Shown here in pieces: positions 8,200 through 17,034 of a stretch of DNA of 64,000 nucleotides. Position 1 is the first letter of the stretch, and each line of letters begins with the position of its first letter. A program made the position numbers and the translations under genes. This DNA comes from an uncultured Alphaproteobacteria bacterium (GTDB lineage Bacteria > Pseudomonadota > Alphaproteobacteria > RF32 > CAG-239): positions 1 to 64,000 of the forward strand of contig CABQIK010000003.1 of the NCBI GenBank assembly GCA_902464275.1, written 5' to 3'. Below the pieces are notes generated by a model. It was not told the origin of the DNA. It did no database searches and was given only the letters and a program-made list of their open reading frames with translations.

Positions 8200-8346
8200 A
8201 GAGTGATGGTTATCGCTTGTTGTCTGCCCATAGGCAAATCCGGATGGAATAACCGCTTAAATCTGAAAATAGTTAAAACTCTTGAATAAGGGAATTTTTG
8301 ACAGGCAGACATCAAATGGCTATGTTCCCGCTTAGGAGTGAAAACT
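8200..8346 (+). promoter_or_regulatory. structured 5' leader of the 8347 gene
   Basis: The predicted leader can fold into a local hairpin closed by GGTTAT and ATAACC and a longer-range helix in which TGTCTGCC (near 8240) pairs with GGCAGACA (near 8304). AGGAG (8335-8339) with an 8-nt spacer to ATG 8347 lies outside both helices. The length and the perfect 8-bp long-range complement suggest a regulatory leader. I do not recognise a known riboswitch class. Confidence 0.35.
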
Positions 8347-9663
8347 ATGACTGATATGAGATTTTCCCTTGACTATGAGATTATTGCTGAACTGCTTAAA
8401 AACAGTGTGTGCTTAACGCGCAATCCGTTTGAACAACCGGTGATGTATTCGCGCGCAAAAGAATTGCAAAAAAAATACATAAAGCAACATCATGTAAAGC
8501 ATGTGCTGATATGTTCTAAAACAGCTCAGATACCTTTGGGTAAATATAATCCTGATTTTCATTATTTTAGCGACGGTACTTTAATTCATTGCTGCGGACC
8601 GCAAATTTTTTCAAGCGATGAACTTAATAAAAAATACGCAAAAAAGACTGAGCGAATTTTAACTTTGCTTAAAATTCGTAATTTGCCGGTTAAAAGGATT
8701 TTTGCGCCGCAGACGCAAATAGACGTGATTTATTATTCCGAATTTTTGCGCTATATTTCGGAACAAGCTATGATCATGGGGGCGTCTGAGGATGATTTGT
8801 ACGTTGAGGTATTGCCTGCTAAAACCGATTTTGTAAAAGAATGTTTTGCTAATGGTAATGTTTTGCTGACAGCTTCAAAAGATGAATCTTTGCCGCCGCA
8901 ATGCCGAAAATTTATGGCATTGTTTGCTGACGGCAGGTACTATGTTTCAGAAGAATATCGCAGCAGTTTGGGGAGCAAAAACAATAATTATATGCGCCAA
9001 TTTAAGTATGATTATTTGAATGAGTATTGCTATACTAATGCTGAATTTGTGCCGCAAGATTATATTGACGCTCTTTACAAAGAAGCCGAAAATTATGAAT
9101 GGTATGTCGGCTCAGAATCCCTAAATGCCGAGCGACGTAAACGTATGAGCGTTGACGGGCTGATAAAAATTAATAAGTATATTGACGCATTGTTTGCCGG
9201 GCGCGTTTGTTTGACGGTGGTTAATCCTGATTTTAACTCATCGTTTATGTCGCCGGATATTGAACGATATGCTGTTTTTTCAGATGGCTTGGTAGTTACA
9301 GCAAGTCATGATGAAAGCGACATACCGTTTGTGCAGGAATTAAAAAAATATTTTCCGAAATTAACGATGAGATTTGAAAAAGTGTCGGCAGAATATATCA
9401 GGCATATTTATCGTCGGTTGCCGGAATTTCAGAAAGGAGCGGCAGCTATTTATATTGAAATGCTGAAACAAAAGGCGCGTAAGCTCAAAAAGATGACCGC
9501 ACTGACGCATACTCAGGCGCTTGATGAAGTGGCAAAAATTGCTGGTTGGCGTAATTGGCGGTCAATTAAAGTTGAAAGCGAGGCTCATGCGCGCCAACTG
9601 ATAGACGCTGAAAAATGGCGTAAAAGCGTTGCTATGAAATCGGATAAAAAGTTGTTTGGATGA
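8347..9663 (+). CDS. hypothetical protein, 438 residues
   Basis: I do not recognise the bulk of this protein. It is soluble, rich in Tyr, Lys and Asp, without signal peptide or membrane segment. Two stretches of similar wording, with DESLPPQCRKFMALFADGRY near residue 180 and YAVFSDGLVVTASHDESDIP near 320, hint at a duplicated module. The last 60 residues contain LTHTQALDEVAKIAGWRNW, a motif seen at the C-terminus of several plasmid- and phage-associated proteins (glyoxalase-superfamily-annotated or DUF5623-like), where HTQALD...GFxNW is conserved. The ATG at 8347 is chosen because AGGAG precedes it by 8 nt; an in-frame GTG at 8338 overlaps that site. It has its own promoter and ends in TGA. 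Confidence 0.6.
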   Translation: MTDMRFSLDYEIIAELLKNSVCLTRNPFEQPVMYSRAKELQKKYIKQHHVKHVLICSKTAQIPLGKYNPDFHYFSDGTLIHCCGPQIFSSDELNKKYAKKTERILTLLKIRNLPVKRIFAPQTQIDVIYYSEFLRYISEQAMIMGASEDDLYVEVLPAKTDFVKECFANGNVLLTASKDESLPPQCRKFMALFADGRYYVSEEYRSSLGSKNNNYMRQFKYDYLNEYCYTNAEFVPQDYIDALYKEAENYEWYVGSESLNAERRKRMSVDGLIKINKYIDALFAGRVCLTVVNPDFNSSFMSPDIERYAVFSDGLVVTASHDESDIPFVQELKKYFPKLTMRFEKVSAEYIRHIYRRLPEFQKGAAAIYIEMLKQKARKLKKMTALTHTQALDEVAKIAGWRNWRSIKVESEAHARQLIDAEKWRKSVAMKSDKKLFG

Positions 9664-9759
9664 AAATTAACCTACTGTGTAAAAAGCGGAGTACTTACTT
9701 GCAATATGGCGCATGCTGCTATAAGCTTGCGCCATAAGTTTATCAGTTGGAGATTAAAG

Positions 9760-10848
9760 ATGTTTCTTAACAAAAAAGCTTTGATAATGCTCGGCGCGTT
9801 GGCGGCGGCAGGCGGCTGTAATCATGAGTATGATTATAACGAGCTTTTGTGCCATAATGATGACGCGGAATGCTATAACCAAAAGCAAGAGCCTATCTCC
9901 GGCATTGTGAAAAAATACGGTAATGGCGGCGAGCTGAAAGAGATTATGAATTTTAAGAACGGAAAGCGCCACGGACATTTTGTTTTGTATTTTGACGACG
10001 GCAAAATTGCCGAAGAAGGCAATTTTGCAAACGGTGTGGAAAACGGTGTGTTTAAGGCTTATTATCCGAATGGGCAGCTTAATGTTGAAGTAACTTATTT
10101 GAACGGGTTGGAAAACGGTAAATACAGCGAATATGCCGAAGAGGGAAAACTTGTTAAAGAAATCAATTACTCAAACGGCAAACGCAACGGGCTCACGGCG
10201 GTTTATGAAGGCGGCAAAGCGGTTGTGCAGGCAAATTATGCCGCCGATGAGCTTGACGGTGAAATTAAATTGCCGAATGGTACGGCAAAGTTTAGCAACG
10301 GGGTTTTAAGCGCAATTAATATGGATATGCAGGGCGGCAAATATGAAGTTGCTTTTGAAGACGGTCAGCCCGAAACATTTAAGATTGCTAATGATTATGA
10401 GCAGATTGAGCGGGTTAAATCAGATACTGATGATGGTTATGTTTGCAAAGTTTATTACAAAAATGTGTTGAGGTTTGAATCCGGTATGCAAAAAATTAAA
10501 TATGCCGGAAGTGATAAAACCGCATTTAAATTATACGGCGAGGCTAAAGAATATTTTTGGGAGGGCAATCTGAAAAAACAATATTTTTTAAATGATTGCA
10601 ATCCGGAAGGGCTGTATAAAGAATATAATGAAGACGGCTCCCTTAAAGCGCAAATGATTAATGAAATCACACCGCTTGAAAATTCACAGATATGCGGAAT
10701 TAATTTTGCCATTATAGCAGAAGCCAAGCGCAGAAATACCGATGTTGAAATTTCCTCTCTGTCCGAAAGGTGTTTTATAGAGCTTGATGTGGAACAGAAG
10801 ATAAAAAATACGATTGAAACTTATATCAGCGGAGAGAAAAATGCGTAA
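9760..10848 (+). CDS. lipoprotein with MORN/YwqK-type repeats
   Basis: 362 residues from the ATG at 9760, which has GGAG 7-8 nt upstream; a longer in-frame start at 9706 would bury the signal peptide. The N-terminus is a lipoprotein signal (MFLNKKALIMLGALAAAGGC) with lipid attachment at Cys 20. The mature part carries tandem repeats of about 23 residues of the form NGxxxGxxxxYxxxGxLxxExxY (FKNGKRHGHFVLYFDDGKI, FANGVENGVFKAYYPNGQL, LNGLENGKYSEYAEEGKL). This is the MORN_2/YwqK pattern. It is the first of three genes with overlapping ends that encode exported proteins, so they form one operon. Function in bacteria is poorly known. Confidence 0.75.
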   Translation: MFLNKKALIMLGALAAAGGCNHEYDYNELLCHNDDAECYNQKQEPISGIVKKYGNGGELKEIMNFKNGKRHGHFVLYFDDGKIAEEGNFANGVENGVFKAYYPNGQLNVEVTYLNGLENGKYSEYAEEGKLVKEINYSNGKRNGLTAVYEGGKAVVQANYAADELDGEIKLPNGTAKFSNGVLSAINMDMQGGKYEVAFEDGQPETFKIANDYEQIERVKSDTDDGYVCKVYYKNVLRFESGMQKIKYAGSDKTAFKLYGEAKEYFWEGNLKKQYFLNDCNPEGLYKEYNEDGSLKAQMINEITPLENSQICGINFAIIAEAKRRNTDVEISSLSERCFIELDVEQKIKNTIETYISGEKNA

Positions 10849-11509
10849 ATTTAAGTTGTTTTATTTAAGCGCCGCGGCTTGTTTGCTGCCGGCAGCGGTT
10901 ATGGCGAACGATGCGGAATTTAATGAACAAAATTCGTCATGCAAAGGTATGCTGCTTGAAATGGAATGCGTTGATTTAAACGGTAAGCCGATTACCGGGG
11001 TCAGAAAAATATATTATGAGAACGGGCAGTTATATGAAGAAGGCGAGTTTGTAAACGGAAAATATGAAGGGCATATTAACATATATTATGAAAACGGCGC
11101 GCCGCACTTTAAAATGACAATTAAAAACGGAGGATTTGACGGATTTTTCAGGAGCTGGTATGAAAACGGACAGATGAAATACGAAAATAATTTTGAAAAC
11201 GGCAAACCGAATGGCTTTCATAGAACATATTATGAAAACGGTTTGACCGAGGTAGAATCAAAATATAATCATGGTGATGTTGAATATCATGATGTTTATT
11301 ATGATAACGGCATATTGTATCATCACTGCACTACCAAAAACAAAGTTGCCGATGTGGCGCTGTATTGCACGCATGGTATACTTATGACTACATACAGTGT
11401 TAAAGACGGTAAAATCTTAAAACAAAAAAATCATCGTCCGGATAATGACCCGTGCTTAATAGCAACGCTGGAACGACGAAATGCCGAAAAAGCAAATGGA
11501 GAAAAGTAA
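10841..11509 (+). CDS. secreted MORN/YwqK-repeat protein
   Basis: 222 residues from the ATG at 10841. The start overlaps the previous stop by 8 nt and follows GGAGAG. A signal peptide (MRKFKLFYLSAAACLLPAAVMA) ends with an AxA-type site, so the protein is periplasmic or beyond. The body has five to six MORN_2 repeats with the core YYENGxxxxExxxxNGxxxGxxxxYYENG, for example IYYENGQLYEEGEFVNGKYE and SWYENGQMKYENNFENGKPN. Six cysteines lie mostly outside the repeats and could form disulfides. The repeat type is shared with the preceding lipoprotein. Confidence 0.75.
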   Translation: MRKFKLFYLSAAACLLPAAVMANDAEFNEQNSSCKGMLLEMECVDLNGKPITGVRKIYYENGQLYEEGEFVNGKYEGHINIYYENGAPHFKMTIKNGGFDGFFRSWYENGQMKYENNFENGKPNGFHRTYYENGLTEVESKYNHGDVEYHDVYYDNGILYHHCTTKNKVADVALYCTHGILMTTYSVKDGKILKQKNHRPDNDPCLIATLERRNAEKANGEK

Positions 11510-12096
11510 TGAATTATAAAATTATTTCAGCCGCAATTTCAGTGGCGGTACTGCTCTCCGCCTGCGATGATAATCCGCAGGCAAAAGCAGTCAGACAGGC
11601 GCTTTCCGCGAGCCAAAAAATTGATTACACTTTTGATGATGTAGGACCGTTCCTTCCGCAATCATGCAAAGGGTTCGGCTGTGTATATGCCGAGTTTATG
11701 CAACCGGGCGGGCGCAAAACAATAGCGGAAAAATATGACGGTAAAACCGTTTTGTTTACAAAATATATGTTAGACGGGTTTGAAGATAATTTTGACACCG
11801 TTAAATATAATGAAATGTTTGGAATTGCACCCTGCGTTATGAGCGCGGAAGAAGCTGCCAGAATGCATCAGGCAACCGGCGGCAGAAGAGGTTTTGTTCA
11901 AGTTTACGGAACTTTGCATATAGGAACAACCGATCCGGTGATTCAGCCGTGCTATTTTAAGCAGCTGTATGAATGCACCAGTGATTATGATGAATTTTAT
12001 ATGCTTTGCCTTAAAAAATCGGAGGCTAAAGGCAATGCCTCGGGCGGCAGAAAATATATTAAGCCGGTTAAAAGCTTGGCAAAGACCGAAAAATAA
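11509..12096 (+). CDS. putative lipoprotein, function unknown
   Basis: 195 residues. The start is the TAATG overlap with the previous gene (ATG 11509), preceded by GGAGAAAAG. The signal MNYKIISAAISVAVLLSAC ends in a lipobox with Cys 19. The mature domain is Cys-rich (SCKGFGC, PCVM, CYF, CTSDYD, CLK) and has no repeats, so it differs from its two operon partners. No known family is seen. Co-translation with two MORN-repeat exported proteins suggests that the three work together at the envelope. Confidence 0.65.
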   Translation: MNYKIISAAISVAVLLSACDDNPQAKAVRQALSASQKIDYTFDDVGPFLPQSCKGFGCVYAEFMQPGGRKTIAEKYDGKTVLFTKYMLDGFEDNFDTVKYNEMFGIAPCVMSAEEAARMHQATGGRRGFVQVYGTLHIGTTDPVIQPCYFKQLYECTSDYDEFYMLCLKKSEAKGNASGGRKYIKPVKSLAKTEK

Positions 12097-12100
12097 AATT

Positions 12101-12131
12101 AAAAACCACAGCTTTAGCGGCTGTGGTTTTT
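12101..12131. terminator. bidirectional intrinsic terminator
   Basis: A perfect 12-bp stem AAAAACCACAGC/GCTGTGGTTTTT around a 7-nt loop lies between convergent genes. It ends both the lipoprotein operon and the minus-strand gene whose stop codon lies inside the loop. Confidence 0.9.
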
Positions 12132-12941
12132 AAATTTGCGGCAGATGGAATCAACAACAGCCTGTTGCTTTGGTGTGAGGGTGTTTGTTTTAATAATATC
12201 GTTTACACTGAGGGTGACGGAATTTTCAGTTGATACTAAATTTTTAGGATAAATAAAGCGTTCCTGATGAGTGGCGTGCATAAATTTTAAGGCATCAGTA
12301 ACATAATTGTTAATTTGTTCAGAACTGAATTTTTGCGGCAGGTCGGCAAAAGCCTGATTTGCCCATGGTTGATTGCCGTAGTTGTCGCCAAGATATTTTG
12401 CACCGCATTTTTCAGCTAAAAAGATATGACAGGCAAGAGCGGAAAGTTGCCAATTTTGTGTTCCGGCAAAAGCTAAATCAGGTTTAAGCGCCGGAATGCC
12501 GTTATGTCCGTAATAGGCGAATAATGAATCTTCAGGATTGCTGTTAATTCCTTCAAAGCGTATGCCGATGTTGTTATATATTTTGCGGTCTTCAGGAGCT
12601 TGCGCGCCGCCGGTCGGATAATTTTGAGTATATTGCGCGCCAAAGCACCGGTTAAGTTCTGTTGCCAAACGCAAGGTTTTATCATATTCACCGACATAAA
12701 CAGTAAATACTTTGCCGTCATCGCCGCCGTTGCCCATTTTGAAGCTGATGTTGTTTTTAATTAAAAATTCGGCGGTGTTTTTGATAAGCCGGTTTGAAAC
12801 GGTGCAATTGTTTTGGTCAAGAAAAATGTGCATTTTCCATGCGTGATTGTCGTTTAATCCGGTTTGAAATTCCATATCTTTGGTATTTTCAGGAAGCGAT
12901 AAAAATTCATTGAAAGAGCTTATGTAATTAATGTGAGCCAT
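12114..12941 (-). CDS. hypothetical protein, weak likeness to LanKC-type N-terminal domain
   Basis: 275 residues, no signal peptide. Residues 30-125 follow a pattern (HAWKMHIFLDQNN, then a helix, AEFLIKNNISFKMG, GKVFTVYVGEYDKT, a helix, then GGAQAPEDRKIYNNIGIRFEG). This resembles the domain that precedes the kinase in class III lanthipeptide synthetases and in some bacterial effectors (WKIHVS..., ISFKFL, GKFITIYP, DxRxGxxxxxxYRYG). The kinase and cyclase domains are absent. The likeness is from memory and could be wrong. GGAG precedes the ATG by 6 nt. It lies 11 nt downstream of the transglutaminase-like gene and is probably in one transcript with it. Confidence 0.45.
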   Translation of the reverse strand: MAHINYISSFNEFLSLPENTKDMEFQTGLNDNHAWKMHIFLDQNNCTVSNRLIKNTAEFLIKNNISFKMGNGGDDGKVFTVYVGEYDKTLRLATELNRCFGAQYTQNYPTGGAQAPEDRKIYNNIGIRFEGINSNPEDSLFAYYGHNGIPALKPDLAFAGTQNWQLSALACHIFLAEKCGAKYLGDNYGNQPWANQAFADLPQKFSSEQINNYVTDALKFMHATHQERFIYPKNLVSTENSVTLSVNDIIKTNTLTPKQQAVVDSICRKFKNHSR

Positions 12942-12952
12942 TTTATCTCCGA

Positions 12953-13744
12953 TTATAAATCGCGGCTGTTATCAGGTGCGGGCGGGGTGTTGTTTTTTGA
13001 AATTATAAATGACGGAAAAATATTCATACCGTCGCCGCAACCATAATATCGGCTTGATTTGGTTAAAATATCTTTTGTTTCCAGAAAAGCACAGTTGCGC
13101 ATGTTGCCGCCAGAGTGGATTTTGGCTTCAAATTGAGCTTGTTGCAAGGGTGTTGCCTCAATGGTTGCAATGCGCGGCAGGCAAAGATTTTTTGACGGCA
13201 GCGGGTTGGCGGGGTCATAAATATAGTCTTGTCCTGATGTTTTCAGAGTTATAAAGCTGTGCGGCTCGCCAAACTCATCATTAGCAGAATGCAGTAGCTC
13301 ACCGCCGAAATATTTGCTTTCAATGCCTTGCTGCTGCAAATAAGCTTGCGCTAAAACGGCGATTTCGGCACATTGGCAAACACCGGCATTTACCGCTTCA
13401 GACAGAGTTTTATCACTTCCGTCATAAAAGAAATTTCTTTTGTCAGGGTGAGCGGAAAGTTCAGGATACATTTTGCGCAGGACATTGTCAAAAGCGCACA
13501 AATGAGCAAAAGTTTCAGCATTAAAATCAGGGGCAAGACCATGGAGCCATTTTTGCATACCGTCATTATTGGTAAAAATTTGCGCGTTTTTAGCAGCGGT
13601 TTGAAATAACTTGGCAAAATTATCGGTATCGGCGATAACCGCTAAGTCTAATTTACCGTAAAATGAACCGCCGATTAAAATGCGATCGTTATTTTTGATG
13701 TTGCTGATGCGGCAGTTGGTTTCATTAAGTTTTTCAAAATCCAT
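12953..13744 (-). CDS. transglutaminase-like cysteine protease/acyltransferase protein
   Basis: 263 residues from the ATG at 13744 (GGAA 8 nt upstream); an in-frame ATG at 13801 would add an odd 19-residue head. The transglutaminase-like catalytic triad appears in order: GVCQCAEIAVLAQAYLQQQG with the Cys, EPHSFITLKT with the His, and DYIYDPANP with the Asp. Proteins of this fold act as peptidases, amidases or crosslinkers, and several bacterial effectors belong to it. There is no signal peptide. It forms a probable operon with the following unknown protein and is divergent from a zincin-like gene with a 128-nt shared promoter region. Confidence 0.6.
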   Translation of the reverse strand: MDFEKLNETNCRISNIKNNDRILIGGSFYGKLDLAVIADTDNFAKLFQTAAKNAQIFTNNDGMQKWLHGLAPDFNAETFAHLCAFDNVLRKMYPELSAHPDKRNFFYDGSDKTLSEAVNAGVCQCAEIAVLAQAYLQQQGIESKYFGGELLHSANDEFGEPHSFITLKTSGQDYIYDPANPLPSKNLCLPRIATIEATPLQQAQFEAKIHSGGNMRNCAFLETKDILTKSSRYYGCGDGMNIFPSFIISKNNTPPAPDNSRDL

Positions 13745-13872
13745 GGCAGTGTTCCGATTAAAATATAGCATTATTATAAGATATTTTTTACAAAAAGGCA
13801 ATGGAAGAAAATTTGCTTGAACATAATATGAAAAAATGATAATTTAAAATAAAACAATGAAAGGTAACCGGC

Positions 13873-14928
13873 ATGGATATTAATGAATTTGCTGATTTAA
13901 TAGAACGGTGCAAAATGTCTGTTGATAAGCAAGGCAAGATGACATTTACTCCTCGTTACCATAAAGATGAGCGCAGGGTTGCGGAAATTATCAAAAACAA
14001 TAAAATGGAGCATTTTTCGTTTACTGATTTGCAAGCGATTTCTAAAAATTTTGCTCCTCTTTATCAGGCAAGAAGAAAATTGCAGGCAAAGCGGGCAGAG
14101 GAGTTTACTTCTTTATCGCCCAAGCAAATTGCAGAGCTTTCAACCGAGCAGAAACTTGATTATTTGGAAGCGGTGTTTCCTAAATGGCAAGAACCGGACG
14201 AATTGCTGAAAGTGTGTGCTGAAAATGAGCAAAATATTAAAGCCGCGTTGTATGGAATTAAATTTCCGGAGAGCTTTTGGAAGTCTGAGAAAAAATCGGC
14301 CGAACGATACGCCGCGTTAATTGCGAGGCAGCCGGAGCTGTGCGATAAGCTTAAAAATTGGCAACAAACTTCATTAGCTGATAAAAAAGCAGCAATTATG
14401 CAAGCGGCGGAAGTTTTTGAATATGTTTACGGGGTGGCGCCGAAAATTGAATTTTTTACCGAAGAACAGGAAAGGGCTAAATTGTTGGCGGCGGGTTTGA
14501 GTAAAGACACGCATATTTACGCTGCCTATCGGCAAGGAGACACGCTCTATTTTAATGAAGACCGTATGCAGCAAAGCGATAACTTTTTTGCCGTTTCGGT
14601 TTTGTTGCATGAGGGAACGCATTTAAGGCAAGATACGCAGAGTTTTAATGACAAATCAGTTGACCGCATATTAGATTGCAATATGTGCTATGTTTCATAT
14701 TATGACCGCAAAAAGAACGACAAACAAAGCGCGGAGTATATGGATTTATATACCGCAAATCCGATTGAAGTTCATGCGCACGCGGTGCAAGATTATATGG
14801 AGCAGCGTTTTCCGGAGCTTAGCGGAATTAAAAAGGTTGACGGTGCTGAAAATGCGGTGGCGGATAAAATTCATAACAAAGCTTTTGCAATGGCAAAAAT
14901 CGCGCAGGCGGGTTTAAGGGAAAAATAA
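13873..14928 (+). CDS. putative zinc metallopeptidase (HExxH) of unknown family
   Basis: 351 residues, no signal peptide. The zinc motif VLLHEGTHLRQ (residues about 244-254) is a HExxH, and NPIEVHAHAVQDYMEQR 50 residues later could give the third ligand (Glu) in a gluzincin-like arrangement. The N-terminal 100 residues are helical and charged, and the central part (FEYVYGVAPKIEFFTEEQE) resembles other uncharacterised proteins of this lineage. The ATG follows GAAAGG. It starts a plus-strand pair with the kinase-pyrophosphatase fusion 15 nt downstream, and is divergent from the transglutaminase-like gene. Confidence 0.55.
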   Translation: MDINEFADLIERCKMSVDKQGKMTFTPRYHKDERRVAEIIKNNKMEHFSFTDLQAISKNFAPLYQARRKLQAKRAEEFTSLSPKQIAELSTEQKLDYLEAVFPKWQEPDELLKVCAENEQNIKAALYGIKFPESFWKSEKKSAERYAALIARQPELCDKLKNWQQTSLADKKAAIMQAAEVFEYVYGVAPKIEFFTEEQERAKLLAAGLSKDTHIYAAYRQGDTLYFNEDRMQQSDNFFAVSVLLHEGTHLRQDTQSFNDKSVDRILDCNMCYVSYYDRKKNDKQSAEYMDLYTANPIEVHAHAVQDYMEQRFPELSGIKKVDGAENAVADKIHNKAFAMAKIAQAGLREK

Positions 14929-14943
14929 CAGAGAAAGTTTTTT

Positions 14944-15747
14944 ATGCCGGGTATTCATTTAATGACGGGTTTTATCGGTTTTGGTAAAACCACAATCGCT
15001 AAAATGTTGGAAAAAAGTTTGCCGGCGGTGAGATTCACGCATGATGAAATTATGCGCGAGCGTTATGGCCGCGCGCCGTCGGATTTTCAAGAAAAATACA
15101 AACTTGTTGATGATTATATCAAGGCGCGGGCGGAAGAATGCGTCAACAGCGGGAAAAATGTGATACTTGATTACGGGTTTTGGACGCATGAAAGCCGCAA
15201 ACAATATTATAAATGGGCAAAAAATTTGACGGACGATGTGGTTTTTCATCTGATAAAGTGCGATATTAATGAGGCAAAGCGGCGGGTTTCGGCGCGAACT
15301 AAAAATGATGACGCCGCTTTAATGATTGATGAAAATATTTTTGATGAGATGCTTAAAAAATACGAGCCATGGTCGGCTCAAGATGATTATCCGCTAGTTT
15401 GGCATAACGCAGAAAATAAAGACTATATCGGACAGTTGGTTTTAGTTGAAATTGACCGTCCGATAGGGAGTAAACATCCTAAATACGGATTTGAATATCC
15501 GGTTAATTACGGCTATGTTCCGTTTACAAGGTCGGGAGACGGGGAAGAATTAGATGCTTATGTTTTGATGATTAATGAGCCGCTTAAAAAATATGTAGGG
15601 CGCTGTATCGGAGTTATTCATCGCACCAATGATAATGATGATAAGCTTGTGGTGGTACCGGAAGCGTTTGATTTAACAGATGAAGACATTGAACAAGACA
15701 CAGCCTTTCAAGAGCATTGGTTTAAGCATGTTTTAATCAGAGAGTGA
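14944..15747 (+). CDS. P-loop kinase fused to inorganic-pyrophosphatase-like domain
   Basis: 267 residues in two parts. Residues 1-150 are an AAA_33/zeta-toxin-like kinase: Walker A TGFIGFGKTTIAKML, then RFTHDEIM, NVILDYGFW and IKCDINEAKRRV with an arginine finger region (RVSAR). Residues 155-267 match the short family I-like pyrophosphatase domain: LVEIDRPIGSKHPKYGFEYP, NYGYVPFTRSGDGEELDAYV with the metal-binding acidic cluster, and VIHRTNDNDDKLVVVPEAF. That second domain is usually a stand-alone protein. A fused enzyme could remove the pyrophosphate made by a partner or hydrolyse a phosphorylated product. GAGAAAG precedes the ATG, 15 nt after the zincin-like gene. Confidence 0.75.
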   Translation: MPGIHLMTGFIGFGKTTIAKMLEKSLPAVRFTHDEIMRERYGRAPSDFQEKYKLVDDYIKARAEECVNSGKNVILDYGFWTHESRKQYYKWAKNLTDDVVFHLIKCDINEAKRRVSARTKNDDAALMIDENIFDEMLKKYEPWSAQDDYPLVWHNAENKDYIGQLVLVEIDRPIGSKHPKYGFEYPVNYGYVPFTRSGDGEELDAYVLMINEPLKKYVGRCIGVIHRTNDNDDKLVVVPEAFDLTDEDIEQDTAFQEHWFKHVLIRE

Positions 15748-15764
15748 ATGGCTAAAATGTCCGA

Positions 15765-16994
15765 TTAGCCGTTCCATAAGCAAGCCGTAGGAACAGCAAG
15801 CATGTTGTTTCTGAAAGAGAGGGTGTTTTCGCCTGAATAGAGGATAATTCCCGTAAATTTTTTATCTTTTGCTAAATTATCCTTAAACCACTCCAGATGT
15901 TTGAAATCTTCTTTTGATACGCGGGAACCTCCTTTTACTTCAATGCCGACTATATCGCCGTTTTCATTTTCAATGATGAAATCAATTTCTCGGTCGCGTC
16001 GGTCACGATAGTGGTGAAGAGTGTACTCGTTATTTAACTCAATTTGAGCTGACAGTTCATTAAATACAAACGTTTCAATGATTTTTCCGAATTTATCGGC
16101 ATCAAAGGCAACAATATCATAATGCCAACCGAGAATTGCCGCCATTAATCCGGTATCAGTTATGAACATTTTATCAGTTTTTCCAATCATATCATAATCG
16201 GTTTTAGTCCATGGATGCAAGCGCTCAGATAGATAAAGTCTTTCAACCAAAGCAATGTATTCGGTTAATGTCGGTTTGGATATTCCACATGATGAGCATA
16301 TACCTTTTATATCCATGTATTTACTTGACCATGCGGCTAATATTTTAATAATTTGCCGCAGGGCATCTTCATTTTTAATGTTGGCAATGTCTTTTAAGTC
16401 ATGTTCAATAAGCGCATCTAAATAATCTTTATACCAGTCTTTCCTGTCGTTTTTGTTAAATGAAAGAACCTCAGGATAGCCTCCTCTTAAAGCAATGTTT
16501 AATATAGCATTTTTGGAACATTCTTTTACTTGAGAAGGAAAATCTGAAGCAAATAATCTTTCTATAAAGTTGGCGCTTGTACCCCTAATTTCGCCTTCTG
16601 TTAAAGTGCGTAATCTGATGTTTTTAATTCTTCCGGCAAGACTTTCTTTTATTTTTGGGTTGCTCCTGACATCAGATGAACCGGTTAAAACAAATTGTCC
16701 TTTGTTATTGTTTTTATCAACAACTTTTTTTATTTCAGGTAACAAAAGCGGAGCTTTTTGAATTTCATCAATAACAAGCGTTTTGGCATCATGTTCAAGA
16801 AAACCTTGCGGATCTTGTAACGCAACATCTAATAAGGTGGTATCGTCAAGAGTTCTGAAAATGGCGTTATCAGTAACAGCCTGTTTGGCAAGCGTGGTTT
16901 TTCCGACCTGACGAGCGCCGGAAATAATGATAACGCGTCTGGTTGTTAAGGCGTGTTTAACTGTTGATTTTGCCCATCTTATGTACTGTTTCAT
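15765..16994 (-). CDS. AAA family ATPase with DUF4143 domain
   Basis: 409 residues from the ATG at 16994, which has GGAG 7 nt upstream; an earlier in-frame start lies in the repeat region and is unlikely. Residues 20-140 form the AAA_14 ATPase: Walker A ISGARQVGKTTLAKQA, Walker B TLVIDEIQKAP, and the sensor FVLTGSSDVR. The C-terminal DUF4143 (about 190-400) has the nuclease-like EIDFIIENENGDIVGIEVKGG segment (E-x-D, then ExK). Such proteins are widespread, often horizontally moved, and of uncertain role; some behave like antitoxin or defence-type ATPases. It stands alone behind an array of direct repeats. Confidence 0.9.
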   Translation of the reverse strand: MKQYIRWAKSTVKHALTTRRVIIISGARQVGKTTLAKQAVTDNAIFRTLDDTTLLDVALQDPQGFLEHDAKTLVIDEIQKAPLLLPEIKKVVDKNNNKGQFVLTGSSDVRSNPKIKESLAGRIKNIRLRTLTEGEIRGTSANFIERLFASDFPSQVKECSKNAILNIALRGGYPEVLSFNKNDRKDWYKDYLDALIEHDLKDIANIKNEDALRQIIKILAAWSSKYMDIKGICSSCGISKPTLTEYIALVERLYLSERLHPWTKTDYDMIGKTDKMFITDTGLMAAILGWHYDIVAFDADKFGKIIETFVFNELSAQIELNNEYTLHHYRDRRDREIDFIIENENGDIVGIEVKGGSRVSKEDFKHLEWFKDNLAKDKKFTGIILYSGENTLSFRNNMLAVPTACLWNG

Positions 16995-17034
16995 TATTAT
17001 TCTCCATAAATATTTATAACTAAATATAACATAA

